Position numbers and translations under genes: made by a program. A DNA stretch of 64,000 bases from Diaporthe sp. PMI_573 (lineage: Eukaryota > Ascomycota > Sordariomycetes > Diaporthales > Diaporthaceae), in assembly GCA_021399435.1 (NCBI GenBank), contig JAJTUP010000008.1:1178001-1242000 (forward strand), read 5' to 3'. Shown here piece after piece: positions 46,626-56,094 of this stretch. Below the pieces are notes generated by a model. That model saw nothing but the letters and a program-made list of their open reading frames with translations, was not told the origin of the DNA and searched no databases. Each line of letters begins with the position of its first letter. Within the stretch, counting starts at the first letter, position 1.

Positions 46626-46860
46626 ACGTGCCCGGCCCGGATCTCGGCCCACCCCCGTTCTCGGCCACCTTCCGTTACCTACGCCGCCTTCGCCATAACG
46701 CCAACGCCGCCGCCACCACAATAATTAACCCTGTTTTTAATAGTATTTCTAACTGTTTTAATCTATTACTATCTTTCAGTACTATACCAGCTTCTATTTA
46801 GGTCCTCTAAATAGCCTTAATATTAGTAAAAAGCTTATTTAGAAGAGTTATTTCATGTCC
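46626..46860 (-). mobile_element. Decayed pogo-type element fragment (relative of 1154-3005)
   Basis: A TA (46624-46625) precedes ACGTGCCCGGCCCGG, matching the inverted repeat of the intact element. From about 46705 the plus strand aligns base for base with the 3' end of the transposase (from about 1235), nearly all differences being C-to-T or G-to-A; for example intact GATAGTTGACCTCGCTTCC against AATAATTAACCCTGTTTTT. The match stops near 46860, so only one end survives. Transposase coding would be on the minus strand. Confidence 0.75.
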
Positions 46861-47311
46861 TAGATATTGTGCCTTCTGACTGCTGTGATCACTTCACTTA
46901 AAGGATGGATTGCTTCGCTCAGAGGATGGATCGCTTCGCTCAAAGAATGGTGGTGGCTGCGAGTTTCAATTGCGCATGCAGACGCACAGCTTAATTTGGT
47001 GTACGCCACACGAGGCGCAGGCCTTATCGATAATAACCGACCAATCCCTGTTCAAGAAACTTTCAGCACCAGATCACCTTAAAAGTCCTTGACGATTTAG
47101 AGGGTTAGGGTTATTTCTGCCTGTTGAAGAAGGTACCTTTGAATGCTAGGGATCTCCTGCAAAGTTTAAGTGCTTGGGTGGGCGGAAAACAGCAGCTGGG
47201 TGGGTCGACGTTCGCTGCAGGCCACTGCCTCCTGTCTTGCTCGTTCTCGTCGCAATGCATCACGAATGCCTCTACTACACAGGGCAATCATCGACGTTAT
47301 ATCTTCTCGCC
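46861..47311. other. Flank with a 21-bp repeat and telomere-like motif
   Basis: About 46902-46955 holds two and a half copies of a 21-bp unit (GGATGGATTGCTTCGCTCAG type). At 47101-47113 AGGGTTAGGGTTA is two telomere-like units. No supported coding sequence. Confidence 0.5.
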
Positions 47312-48392
47312 ATGGCTACGACGCTTTGGGCCCAACAAGCCGTAGAAGGTTTTTTTCGAAGGCGTAAATACCCCACCCAGTTCGAGTGCAACCGGATTGC
47401 GCAGAACGTTTCGGGCGCTTCCAGCGTCCACAATGTCGACACGCCGGGCTCGATGAGCTACACCGTTGTCTGTACGGGCCGTCGCGCAGGAGACGGGAAG
47501 GACCTCGTGATATCCTTCCGAGAACCGGAAGCGCACCTCGATAAGTCTATGGAAGAGATGGCACAGGCGATCCATGGTGACCTCGTGCCCGCGACGTCCC
47601 GCTATGGTGTGATAGATGGCGCGGATCCACCCCTCACCATTTACACCATGCCGTATTTGAAGGGAATTTCGTGCCTCGACGCCCTGGCTTGCCAGGTGGA
47701 GATGGATGAGGCGAGCGTAGCTAGGCATGTTTGCTTTGTTCGGCACCTTGCGAGGTAAGTATGCTCGCATCGGGCCATGGCTGAGGTAGCTTACACCGTT
47801 GTTAATGCTTGTTAGATATTTTGCCCGGTGTTGGTTGAAGCCGCAGCAAGTGACGGCAGAGGCACGAGCCGAGGCTATGGATGGAGCGCAACGCAGACTC
47901 GTTCTCCTATCGTCATCATGCATCCTCGGAGCCTCAACAGTGTCGGAATTAGAGCGTAGTCTTCCCATCCTCTTCGCGCAAGAGTATCCGCAAGTTCTTA
48001 CGCACGGCGATCTCTCCACAACCAACATCTTGGTCCATGAGGATACTTACGAAATTACGGGTATCGTCGACTGGTCTCTTGCAGCTCTGCTACCTTTCGG
48101 ATTGGAGTTAGATTGCCTGTTTCTAACGACAGGGTATATGGACCGTGGCGGCTGGCATGACTACGCGTGCTGTCCGCAGCTTCGTGAGGCCTTTTGGTCC
48201 GAATTCTGGTCCGCCTCTGGCATTGGAGATAGTGCGCGGCGAAATGTTCGCAACATGGCCGAGCAGGCTGCCCGAATAGGTGCTATTCTTCGCTACGCTT
48301 TTCGACGAAATGCAAATGGCTCGCCCTCTGAGGCTTTGGTATCCGAAGAGGCCTTAGTATGGAGCTACCTACGGGCATGGCTTGCCGCCTAG
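47312..48392 (+). CDS. Aminoglycoside phosphotransferase (APH)-fold kinase, 339 aa
   Basis: APH-fold enzymes are small-molecule or protein kinases; fungal members are numerous and mostly uncharacterised. Exons 47312-47754 and 47816-48392 flank a 61-nt intron (GTAAGT..TAG). The ATG at 47312 has a good context (GCCATGG) and begins MATTLWAQQAVEGFFRRR. The catalytic loop is LTHGDLSTTNILVHEDTY (HGDxxxxN) and the metal-binding motif is GIVDWS. DLVISFREPEAHLD is in the region of the glycine-rich strand and Lys. Both catalytic elements are intact. It stands among decayed recognition genes. Substrate unknown; not evidence for antibiotic resistance. Confidence 0.83.
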
Positions 48393-48682
48393 CTCAAGCG
48401 CCTCAGTAATGCAACCAGTTCAAATCTATCAGTCAGATTCATTCTTGACTGCCTGCAACTACCGGTCAATCTGATACAAATCCCTCGAGCTAGCAATATC
48501 ACTCTTTCGCAAGTGGAATAACAACACCTTTTGAAGGTTCCTTGTAAGATTTGACGTAAATAAGAGATATTCTTTCGGGAGCTTGGGTCTTTGGCATATA
48601 TCTAAGACTGACGGAATTCCCTGAGAGTAAAGAGCCTGCATTGTAAAATTGGGAAGTATATAGGATGGCTTGCTTTGCATTC
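48393..48682. other. Intergenic, no gene seen
   Basis: Convergent 3' flanks of the APH gene and the kinase relic. Confidence 0.4.
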
Positions 48683-49350
48683 TTAGTCGTCGAATGTTGG
48701 CTCGTCCAACCAATTGCGAATCTTTTCCAGAGCAAAAAAATCATGCTGCTTGTCTGATATATGATAATCCTTCAGCTCTCCATCAATCCATCCCTTGGTC
48801 CCCCGGCTGGTTCCCAATTTGGCACCTATCACGCGCACAGAGCCGAAGTCGATAACAATCGGCATGCCTTCCAGATCGATTAAGATGTTCCCCGGATTGA
48901 CGTCGTTATAAGCCAAACCGAGGGAGTGTATATGATAGATGGCCAACTCGATAGCTTTCATGAAGGGTCCCTTATCTACCGACCCAACCTTGTTCCTCAA
49001 ATAATCAGTTAGGGTGTTAGGGTGGCGGTTGAGAACGAGACCGGTGATACGGCCACGGCAAACTCGGCAGCCATGATAACGGACGATGTTGGAATGTAGG
49101 AAGGTTTCGGCGTTTGATGTAGATATCGATTACGGTGTCCTGGGCCAGGGTAAGCTTCCCGCGATAAAGCGCCCATTCTGGAAATAGGGTATTATCTGGG
49201 ATAGGAACGAGGGTAGATGTGAGTTGTTCAAAGGTGACGTTGTGTCTAAGATGATTCGTCTTGCCAAAGTAGGCGACGTCATCTTTGTCAACTAGCGCAA
49301 AGGTTGAGTGTTTGAATTCGCCGGTTTCGCCACGTAGTGCTAAATGTCGC
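48683..49350 (-). pseudogene. Protein kinase-like relic, frameshifted
   Basis: The 3' piece (49000-48683) has IHSLGLAYNDVNPGNILIDL (catalytic loop, D-x-x-P-x-N) and PIVIDFGSVRVIG (DFG loop), ending NWLDEPTFDD. Upstream, the minus strand reads RGETGEFKHSTFALVDKDDV and FEQLTSTLVPIPDN to VIDIYIKR in one frame, then changes frame near 49115 to ETFLHSNIVRYHGCRVCRGR. One indel therefore separates N- and C-lobes. I did not find a start codon for the N-lobe. This kind of short fungal kinase is often linked to HET or NLR-type loci. Confidence 0.65.
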
Positions 49351-49523
49351 TCTAATAAAGGGAAAAGAATTGAAGTTGATTTTGCCTTCTTGAAGTAAAT
49401 TAGTACTGCTGGAAAATGCTAGAATTCTAAAATATCTATAAATTGACCCATCTTCCCGGACCCTTTTGGTATCAAGCTAGAAAATAGAAATAAAGAGAAT
49501 GAATTGGGAGAACTTAAAATGTA

Positions 49524-52500
49524 TTAGACATCCTGTGAGAAGCTAATTGTGAAAACTCGTCCCGATTTATAGCCGATGGATATCATCCGCCCTTGGATGG
49601 TAGAATAGCTTGGGTGGTATTCCGGTGGCAACCATAATACCCTCTAGCCGTTATAAATAATCCAGGTCTGGTCCTACCCCAAGCCGTACCCATGCCTACC
49701 TAGATCATCCAACGAGAAGGTGACCGAGCGAACCGACTGGTGATGGCCCTCTAGTGTCTAGCCCTCTAGCGTCTAGAGGTAGCAGCCCGATGCCGTATCC
49801 TAGACCTTAATTGTATGGTTGCTCGAGCCTGACGTAAGCTGCTAGCTGTCTGGTGAGAAGGTAACTGAGAGAATAAACTCGTGATGGCCCTCTAGCGTCT
49901 GGAGGTAGTGGCCTGACGCCGTATCCTAGACCTTAATTGTATGGTCGCCCGAGCCTGACGCGAGCTGCTGGCCGTCTGGTGAGAAGGTAACCAAGTAAAC
50001 TAACTTGTGATAGCCCTCTAGTGTCTGGAGGTAGCGGCCTAACGCTGTATCCCAGACCTTAATTGTATAGTCGCCTGAGCCTGATGCAAGCCGCTGGCCG
50101 TCTGGTGAGAAGGTAACCGAGAGAATAAACTGGTCCTCTAGCGTCTGGAGGCAGCAGCCCAACGCCATATCCCAGACCTTAATTGCACGGTTGCTCGAGC
50201 CTGATGCAAGCTGCTGGCCATCTGGTGAGAAGGTAACCAAGCAAACCCCCTTGTGATGGCCCTCTAGCATCTAGAGGCAGCAGCCTAACACCATATCCCA
50301 GACCTTAATTATATGGTCGTCTGAGCCTGACGTGAGCCGCTGGCCGTCTGGTGAGAAGGCAACCGAGTAAACCTACTTATGATAGCCCTCCAGCGTTTGG
50401 AGGTAGTAGCCTGACGCTATATCCTAGACCTTAATTGTATGGTTGCCTGAGCCTAACACGAGCCGCTAGCCGTCTGGTGAGAAGGCGACCAAGTAAACCC
50501 CCTCATAATAGCCCTCTAGTGTCTAGAGGCAGCAGCCCAACGCCATATCCTAGACCTTAATTATACAGTCATCTAAGCCTGACGCGAGCCGCTGGCCGTC
50601 TAGTAAGAAGGCAACCAAGTAAACCCACTTGTGATGGCCCTCTAGCATCTAGAGGTATGCATTCCATTCCACCTCTACAACTGGTTTCGTGCTAACCAAG
50701 TTAGACTCTTCTATCTTGAAAATTTTCTTTACTAAACTACCAGTTAGTGCAAATACGAGGGCTAATGTATATGCTTGAAGCGGGGCTTGCTCTACTATCC
50801 ATCTATAAGACAGAGCAAACCAGTATACATCCTGAACAAGTACTGTTAGTTAGCCTTGATCAGTACATCCCTATGTCTCCGTTAGTCTTGCTTTCTAGTA
50901 TTTAGTAGTGTAGACTCACTAGTAGGCCCTGAAGCTATCTTATGGCAATGACACCCTCTGACATAGCTTAGAGTAAACTAAGAGCTTCAAGCTAGTAAAG
51001 ATACTTCTACTTAAGGAAGGTATAAACCATATAGTGTATGTTACACTTTGTTGTGTTTTTATCAGAAATCAAGTCGCGGAGATGGTTAACCTAGAAGATG
51101 TATGAGTATCGTACTATGGCTAGTAGGTCTGAAGATAGTGTTTGAACCTTGTCAATTAGGAATCCCGGTGCCTTTAAGCTATATATATTATGTTATAATA
51201 CTATAGACATTGTATTAAGCAACTTTAAGAAGATGATGTGGTTTACATCTTCCATCCCCAGAGGGAAGACCTAGTTGAAAGTGTCTTGAGAAGCTTGGTG
51301 CATAGCCTTACCTAGTAGAAAATCCTTAGCTAATTAGTGAACGAAATAAATAGTCTGATCTTGAAGAGTTAATAACGAGCTGTAAAGTCCTATAAGCTCT
51401 TCTAGGGATTCTGGATCATCTGAAAAGTTGTCTAGCATCTCGACGAGAGTGGTTAATTCTTGAAGGTTGATAGGTTGGTGAATAATTGAGGTGATGGCGA
51501 GTATTTACTTGTAGAGATCTACATCCTTAGAGTGACTAATCTATTCCATTATTCGTGTATATAAATAATCTAACCTGGGCAGAAATGACCTTAACTTTAT
51601 CAGGGTATACCAATTCTGAACCTTGGGATCTGCAAGTACCTGGTAGACTAAGGCTACCTAGAGAAAAGTCTTATTTGTATTAAAAGAAAGATAGTCCTGT
51701 ATAGCTGTCTCCATTGTACTGTCGTACTGTTTCTAGCACGATAACTGAAGGACTTTATAGTGGATATATATATTGATGGTAGTGGTGATGGATTTGGTGT
51801 TTAGCTTGAGGCTGAGTCTGGACTGTTGCGCGATGGCTGCTAACTGTTCCTTAATATGTGGCAAATTGTGACTAGAGACGACCTATTTGACTTGGGAGGA
51901 TGTTGATGATGCCTGGGTGACTAGTTCGAGAAGTCGTGGTAAATCTGTCACACATTCGTCGAGGGCATTAATTGTTAAATAGGCGGCCTTTAAGTTCGGA
52001 TCTTCTAGCATTAACCATAAAACCTTTAACAGGATGATCCATGTTATTGTGTCATCGGAGGGATATGTGTTCTCCAGTAGATGTAAGAGGAGACGTGGTT
52101 GCTGGTGAGCAAGTAGGTAGATTAACCCCCTTAGCATGGTAGTTGCGTTATTAATGCACGAGTTGGTGGCTTGGTAGAAGAAATATGCTAAGTTGCCACC
52201 GTTAGTGATAATAGGCTGCTCTAGCTTGTCGATGATGCTGCATAGCAATATGGTCTTGCCTTTGCCTGGATCCCCTTTGATCTAGAGCAGCTGGCTCTCT
52301 GGCAGCTGGTGCTATCGTTTGAAGTCGGGGTTGTCGAAGACCTAGCAGTAAGTGTCAGCTAGTAGACCGCCCTTTGCTAGCTTGATGTGCTCCTTTTTGA
52401 CGTGTGGGTTACGCGTGTTAGTAGGCCATAACTTTGCCAGACAGAGGTAATCCTCGTGAATCTTTTCTCGTAGCTGCTTTAATGCCTTTTCTTTTCCTTT

Positions 52501-53175
52501 ACCGTAGAGAACCTGGATATGTATATTGAAGATGCTGAATAGAGAGTATACCTTGTCTTCCTTATGTTTTGTATTATGCTTCTCAATCCATCTTATCCGT
52601 TTGGTGATGCTGAAATCAGATAGAGGGCTACCTTGGAGGGCTGTTCAGGGGATTCTGGTTATATCGTGGATTTCTTGTTCTAGAGACTCCTTATCTCCTA
52701 GGTGCTCGCCCTCTCTAGAGAAGAATTTGACGATGGTTGGGGTAATAAGCTCTTGGAGGGTCCATCCTCAGGTAAACCATCTGCTTTGTTGAAAGGCTGG
52801 TTTCCAGCCAGGGCTGTCGTCTTGCTGGGTTGAGACGTCTACTAGGTAGACGTAACATTTCGCCGTGCTATGGTATTAACGAAACATGGAGTTGAGAGTG
52901 TGCTGAAGCTTAGCAGGGTCAGACTTGTTGATGTAGTATGTGTCGACCTAGAAGTATTTCAGCCCATTACAGCAGGCTTGATCTCTGTAAAACTAAATCT
53001 TAGTATACCCTACTTTATTCTTAGCTATACTGTCTGCTAGGTCTTTAAAGAGGACCTCTTTATCGCCCTATATATGTAAAAGTATCGCGTAAGGTGGAAT
53101 CTCGGGAATTATGTCGTTGGGGAGGTCCTTTATTAGGCAGAACTTGCTGGTATCGTCGTGTTCCAGGAGCTGCAT
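49524..53175 (-). pseudogene. HET-NACHT-WD40 (HNWD, het-d/het-e type) NLR-like incompatibility gene, stop-riddled relic
   Basis: This is an allorecognition gene of the kind that triggers cell death on fusion with a non-self strain. From the ATG at 53175 it reads MQLLEHDDTSKFCLIKDLPN, then the HET core IPPYAILLHI*GDKEV, YF*VDTYYINKSDPAKLQ, STAKCYVYLVDV and GWTLQELITP. NACHT follows with IKGDPGKGKTILLC (Walker A, about 52268) and AYLTINALDECVTDLPRLLE (Walker B, about 51960). The WD40 array is at 50650-49720 and the tail RVLWLPPEYHP is near 49600. Stops fall at Trp (TGG to TAG) and Gln (CAG to TAG) positions, for example KR*HQLPESQLL*IKG, as expected from RIP. About 1217 codons, close to the 1356 of HET-E. 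Confidence 0.85.
49720..50655 (-). repeat. WD40-coding tandem repeat, 126-bp period, about eight units
   Basis: A recurring anchor (GATGGCCCTCTAG and variants) is at 49742, 49883, 50009, 50255, 50381, 50507 and 50633, spacings of 141, 126, 246 (126 plus one 120-nt unit), 126, 126 and 126. Each unit encodes a 42-residue WD40 repeat, such as LVTFSPDGQQLASGSGDHTI. Units are far more alike than repeats in ordinary WD40 proteins, the sign of unequal exchange seen in HNWD genes. Three units are still open; others have TAG at Trp of KVWD. Confidence 0.88.
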
Positions 53176-54099
53176 CGGTGGCAGGAAAGGGCGAGCGGGG
53201 TGTATGGTTAGACGGCTCTAGCATTCGCCAGATCTTAAGGTATAATAGTTAGTAGCTGATGCTGAGAAGACTACTAAATACTAGATAAGAATTACTTGTA
53301 ATAAATAATTGCTAAGGTGTGTAGCACGAATCTCGGTGGGTTCGATTAGTGTTGAAGCTCAAAGGTCGTTGTTGTTGCTGTCTCCAAAGGTCACGATGTT
53401 TTGCTACCCGAATTCCAACCCTGCACGTTGGGTATTTGATGGTGTTGCTACCTAGATAGCTGGTGCCAAACTATGCATATTCAAAGTGTTGTTATTAGTA
53501 GTGTTTTGCTAGTGTGCCTTAGGAACATTCTTTCCAGAGCGTAGTCGTGATAATGTAGAAAATGTCTTGTAGGAGGTGAAAAGAGGATCTTAATATGAGT
53601 AAAGAGGATGTACCTAGTAGGAGCCTGTTGTATCTTCTCTGCGTCATTGTATTGTGGGATAATCACGTAAGTGCTAAACAGGCCTATTTACCTAGTACTA
53701 CGTCATGGTACTTACCTAGCACGATGTCTGTATGCGAAAAGCGGGTAAATGTCAGCAGTTATTGGCGTCGCAATGTACCTTGATGTCCCTGAAGTAGACT
53801 TGGTCCGTGCCCAAACTCTTCAAAAGAGTGCAGAGCGGACGCCGGTTTCGCCGTCAACCTCCTCGTGGAAGAATGCAAGGTCTTCCCATGATGTGACTTT
53901 AGCTGCCAAGACGGGAATCATCTTACTACAGAGTATAAGGAGTGTTATTTTTTCAGTGCTCTTCTTCTCCCCTTTTCCATGTTTATTTGTTTGGTGGGTG
54001 GGGCACGGCCTACACCGGCGGCCATGTACTGCCCGTTTCCAGCAGCCAGTGTCGGCCCAACCAGCGCCGGCCGTCCGCCTACCCAGTATTGGCCCAAAT

Positions 54100-54290
54100 G
54101 CAACGCCACACTTGAGGCGCATACATGTTGGTTCAACATCGAACCAATGTATAATGCTTATTGGCCCAGCATTGAGGCAAATGTAACCAACACACTTAAA
54201 ACGCATAAATGTTGGTTCAACATCGAACCAACGTATAATGCTTATTGGCCCAGCATTGAGGCAAATGCAACCAACGCACTTAAAGCGCTC
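54100..54290 (+). repeat. 84-bp tandem repeat, about 2.2 copies, with an internal palindrome
   Basis: GTTGGTTC-AACATC-GAACCAAC begins at 54127 and again at 54211, exactly 84 nt apart. The two full units differ at few sites. The unit is 28 codons and keeps one frame open on the plus strand (WFNIEP.YNAYWPSIEAN repeated), and also an open frame on the minus strand across much of its length. The hyphenated palindrome could form an 8-bp hairpin. Confidence 0.82.
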
Positions 54291-54367
54291 GCAAGAACTG
54301 GGAAAGATACTTTGCTTTCTGTAAGGCCCAGTAGTTCGAGAAAGCCGTCACAATCGTCTTAACTAGC

Positions 54368-54375
54368 TATAAATA
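54368..54375 (+). promoter_or_regulatory. TATA box of the 273-aa gene
   Basis: TATAAATA followed by a C/T-rich stretch, 156 nt before the ATG at 54524, a normal fungal core promoter layout. Confidence 0.5.
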
Positions 54376-54523
54376 CCCTCCCCCCCCCCATGGGCCTTGG
54401 TAGGAATCCCACAAGCATAAGTTCTTTGCCTACCGACTCCTTACCTAACTACCACTACCTCATACATTTCAAGGTCGAAACACTCTTACAGTCGCAACCC
54501 TCAACCCGCTCTTACTAGTCAGC

Positions 54524-55345
54524 ATGGCAGCTATTAGCGTTCTTCCCTCTATTGGCGGCCTGCAGCGCCCTCTAACCAGCGAGGACCTGGAACTCTCGCG
54601 TACTGTGTATGCCTTCTCCTTGGTCGGCTTAAAGGTTAGTCAGTTGCTAATATCCCACGCCTATAGGCACAACCGCCTCGTTCATCCTGAAGAGCAGCCA
54701 GAGATCTCCGATGCAACGCTCAAGGCCTTGGGCGAACTTTTCGTTCGCAACGACGCCCAGGCCGTCTTCGGCATCCATCTGCTCCACAGCCACTTTGTCG
54801 CACCCAAAGGCACGGTACTTCTCGGAATTGAGGCTCAGCTATCGAAGACTTCGACGGCCTGCTGGACCAAGCCCATTCCTGCGGCGCAGCTAACCCACAA
54901 AGCAGTCCACAGCTACGTGTTCAGTCTGCAATCCGACGGGATTTTCGTCCCATACAAGCTCCAAGAGGGCAAGGTGGATGCCAAGGTAGCTAGCATTCAG
55001 CCCGCCTTCTTTCAAGAGCTCGCCGCCTTTCTGCACAGCAACAACTTGGCCGATCTAGTTGCTTTGCAACTTCTAGATGGCTCAGAAAGTCGCAAGAGGA
55101 TAGAGCTTCTGGTTGGGCCACAAGCTACTCTAATGGTAGACAAGAAGGACCTCATCGGATTTAACCTGCCTTGCATCACTACTAGTTGGACTTTCACAGT
55201 AAGAAACAATGGGATCATTTCTTGCAAGGGAAATAATGTCTACTCGGCAAAGAAGAACACCCACCAGGTCTTCCAAGACTCGAAGCCGCTTCCTACGGTC
55301 GAGGCTTTACTGGAGGCTCTCCGTGGGGAGGGAATCATCGCTTGA
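54524..55345 (+). CDS. Protein of unknown function, 273 aa
   Basis: I do not recognise this family. The frame is intact, starts in a good context (AGCATGGC) and is preceded by a TATA box and a long leader. The protein is mixed alpha/beta and cytosolic by composition: no signal peptide or membrane helix. Visible blocks: LTSEDLELSRTVYAFSLVGL, LVHPEEQPEISDATLKALGE, FGIHLLHSHFVAPKGTVLLG, FFQELAAFLHSNNLADLVAL, VDKKDLIGFNLPCITTSWTF. The Leu-His-Ser-His and late Cys residues do not form a known motif. Codon use is that of a normal gene, not of the decayed DNA around it. An 8-bp CACCCACG repeat follows the stop (about 55367-55402). Confidence 0.75.
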   Translation: MAAISVLPSIGGLQRPLTSEDLELSRTVYAFSLVGLKVSQLLISHAYRHNRLVHPEEQPEISDATLKALGELFVRNDAQAVFGIHLLHSHFVAPKGTVLLGIEAQLSKTSTACWTKPIPAAQLTHKAVHSYVFSLQSDGIFVPYKLQEGKVDAKVASIQPAFFQELAAFLHSNNLADLVALQLLDGSESRKRIELLVGPQATLMVDKKDLIGFNLPCITTSWTFTVRNNGIISCKGNNVYSAKKNTHQVFQDSKPLPTVEALLEALRGEGIIA

Positions 55346-55642
55346 TCTCGTTCGGTACAGACAGATGTCACCCACGCACCCACGCACCCACGCACCTACG
55401 CACAGCAGCTTCTCGACCTCGATAGTCAGTTATCTTTCTTTTCTTGTGTGCTTTGTGCTCTGAGCAAATGGTAGAACATCACTCATTTCCTGCACTATAC
55501 CGTTAACAGGGCTGTTTTTATGTTGTAGCAGTGGCGAATTTAACTTCAAGCAGAAACCCCCACTGGGTACAAACATACCTAGCCACACCTTCGTTTTTAG
55601 TAATTCTAGCAATTAAGTTTTCTTCGCACATTCTGAGCAGAC

Positions 55643-55985
55643 CTATTTTAAAGATATCGTGACTATATCTTGCCCCCTCGGTGCAGGCAATTCCTTCGGC
55701 CTGCAGACAGTATGTGCCAGCCCATACTTGCCCTTATTTAGTATAATGCCGACCATCATGAGGACATCCTCGTAGCAGAGGGCTTTGGGCCGGTTCCGCT
55801 TAAGGGTCTCTAGCAGCAGCGTACAAAGCTCCCCGGAATCAGGATCGTTGGGCTCTTCCTCAGCCTCAGCATCACCATCAGCAGAAACGATACTTTTGGC
55901 ATCGACAAGTTATTGCAGAGAGCCGTCTTTTGCAGGCTTCCACTCGTTTTCTACTAGCTCAAGAAGCTTAGAAACACAGAGGGAT
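55643..55985 (-). pseudogene. Conserved-looking gene fragment with one in-frame stop
   Basis: The minus strand reads KLLELVENEWKPAKDGSLQ, a stop (TAA), then LVDAKSIVSADGDAEAEEE, NRPKALCYEDVLMMVGIILN, KGKYGLAHTVC and ends at TAG 55643. Codon use and amino-acid mix look coding, and the acidic Ala/Glu stretch is protein-like. An upstream MSSGLNR at about 56050 could be a first exon. I do not recognise the family. Repeat copy B begins about 100 nt upstream and may have displaced its 5' part. Confidence 0.42.
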
Positions 55986-56094
55986 AATTACATTATAGGA
56001 AGCAGGGGCGTTGTCTTGGGGATCTAACTAATACCGGTTGAGGCCCGAGGACATAACGAAAGAAAGCTGATAAGATCTAGGCCTTGGGCTTAGA

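Larger units (their letters stand above)
53176..54523. other. Upstream of the NLR relic and promoter of the unknown gene
   Basis: Contains the 84-bp tandem repeat and a TATA element (54368-54375, TATAAATA). An open frame 53979-54362 runs through the repeat but has no family match. Confidence 0.45.

Noticed and set aside
49720..50655. CRISPR-like periodic repeat
   Set aside because: The 126-nt period codes for WD40 repeats; there are no short direct repeats with unique spacers, and the host is a eukaryote.
53979..54362. Open frame over the 84-bp repeat as a gene
   Set aside because: Both strands are open there and no start context, intron or family supports either; kept only as a repeat observation.
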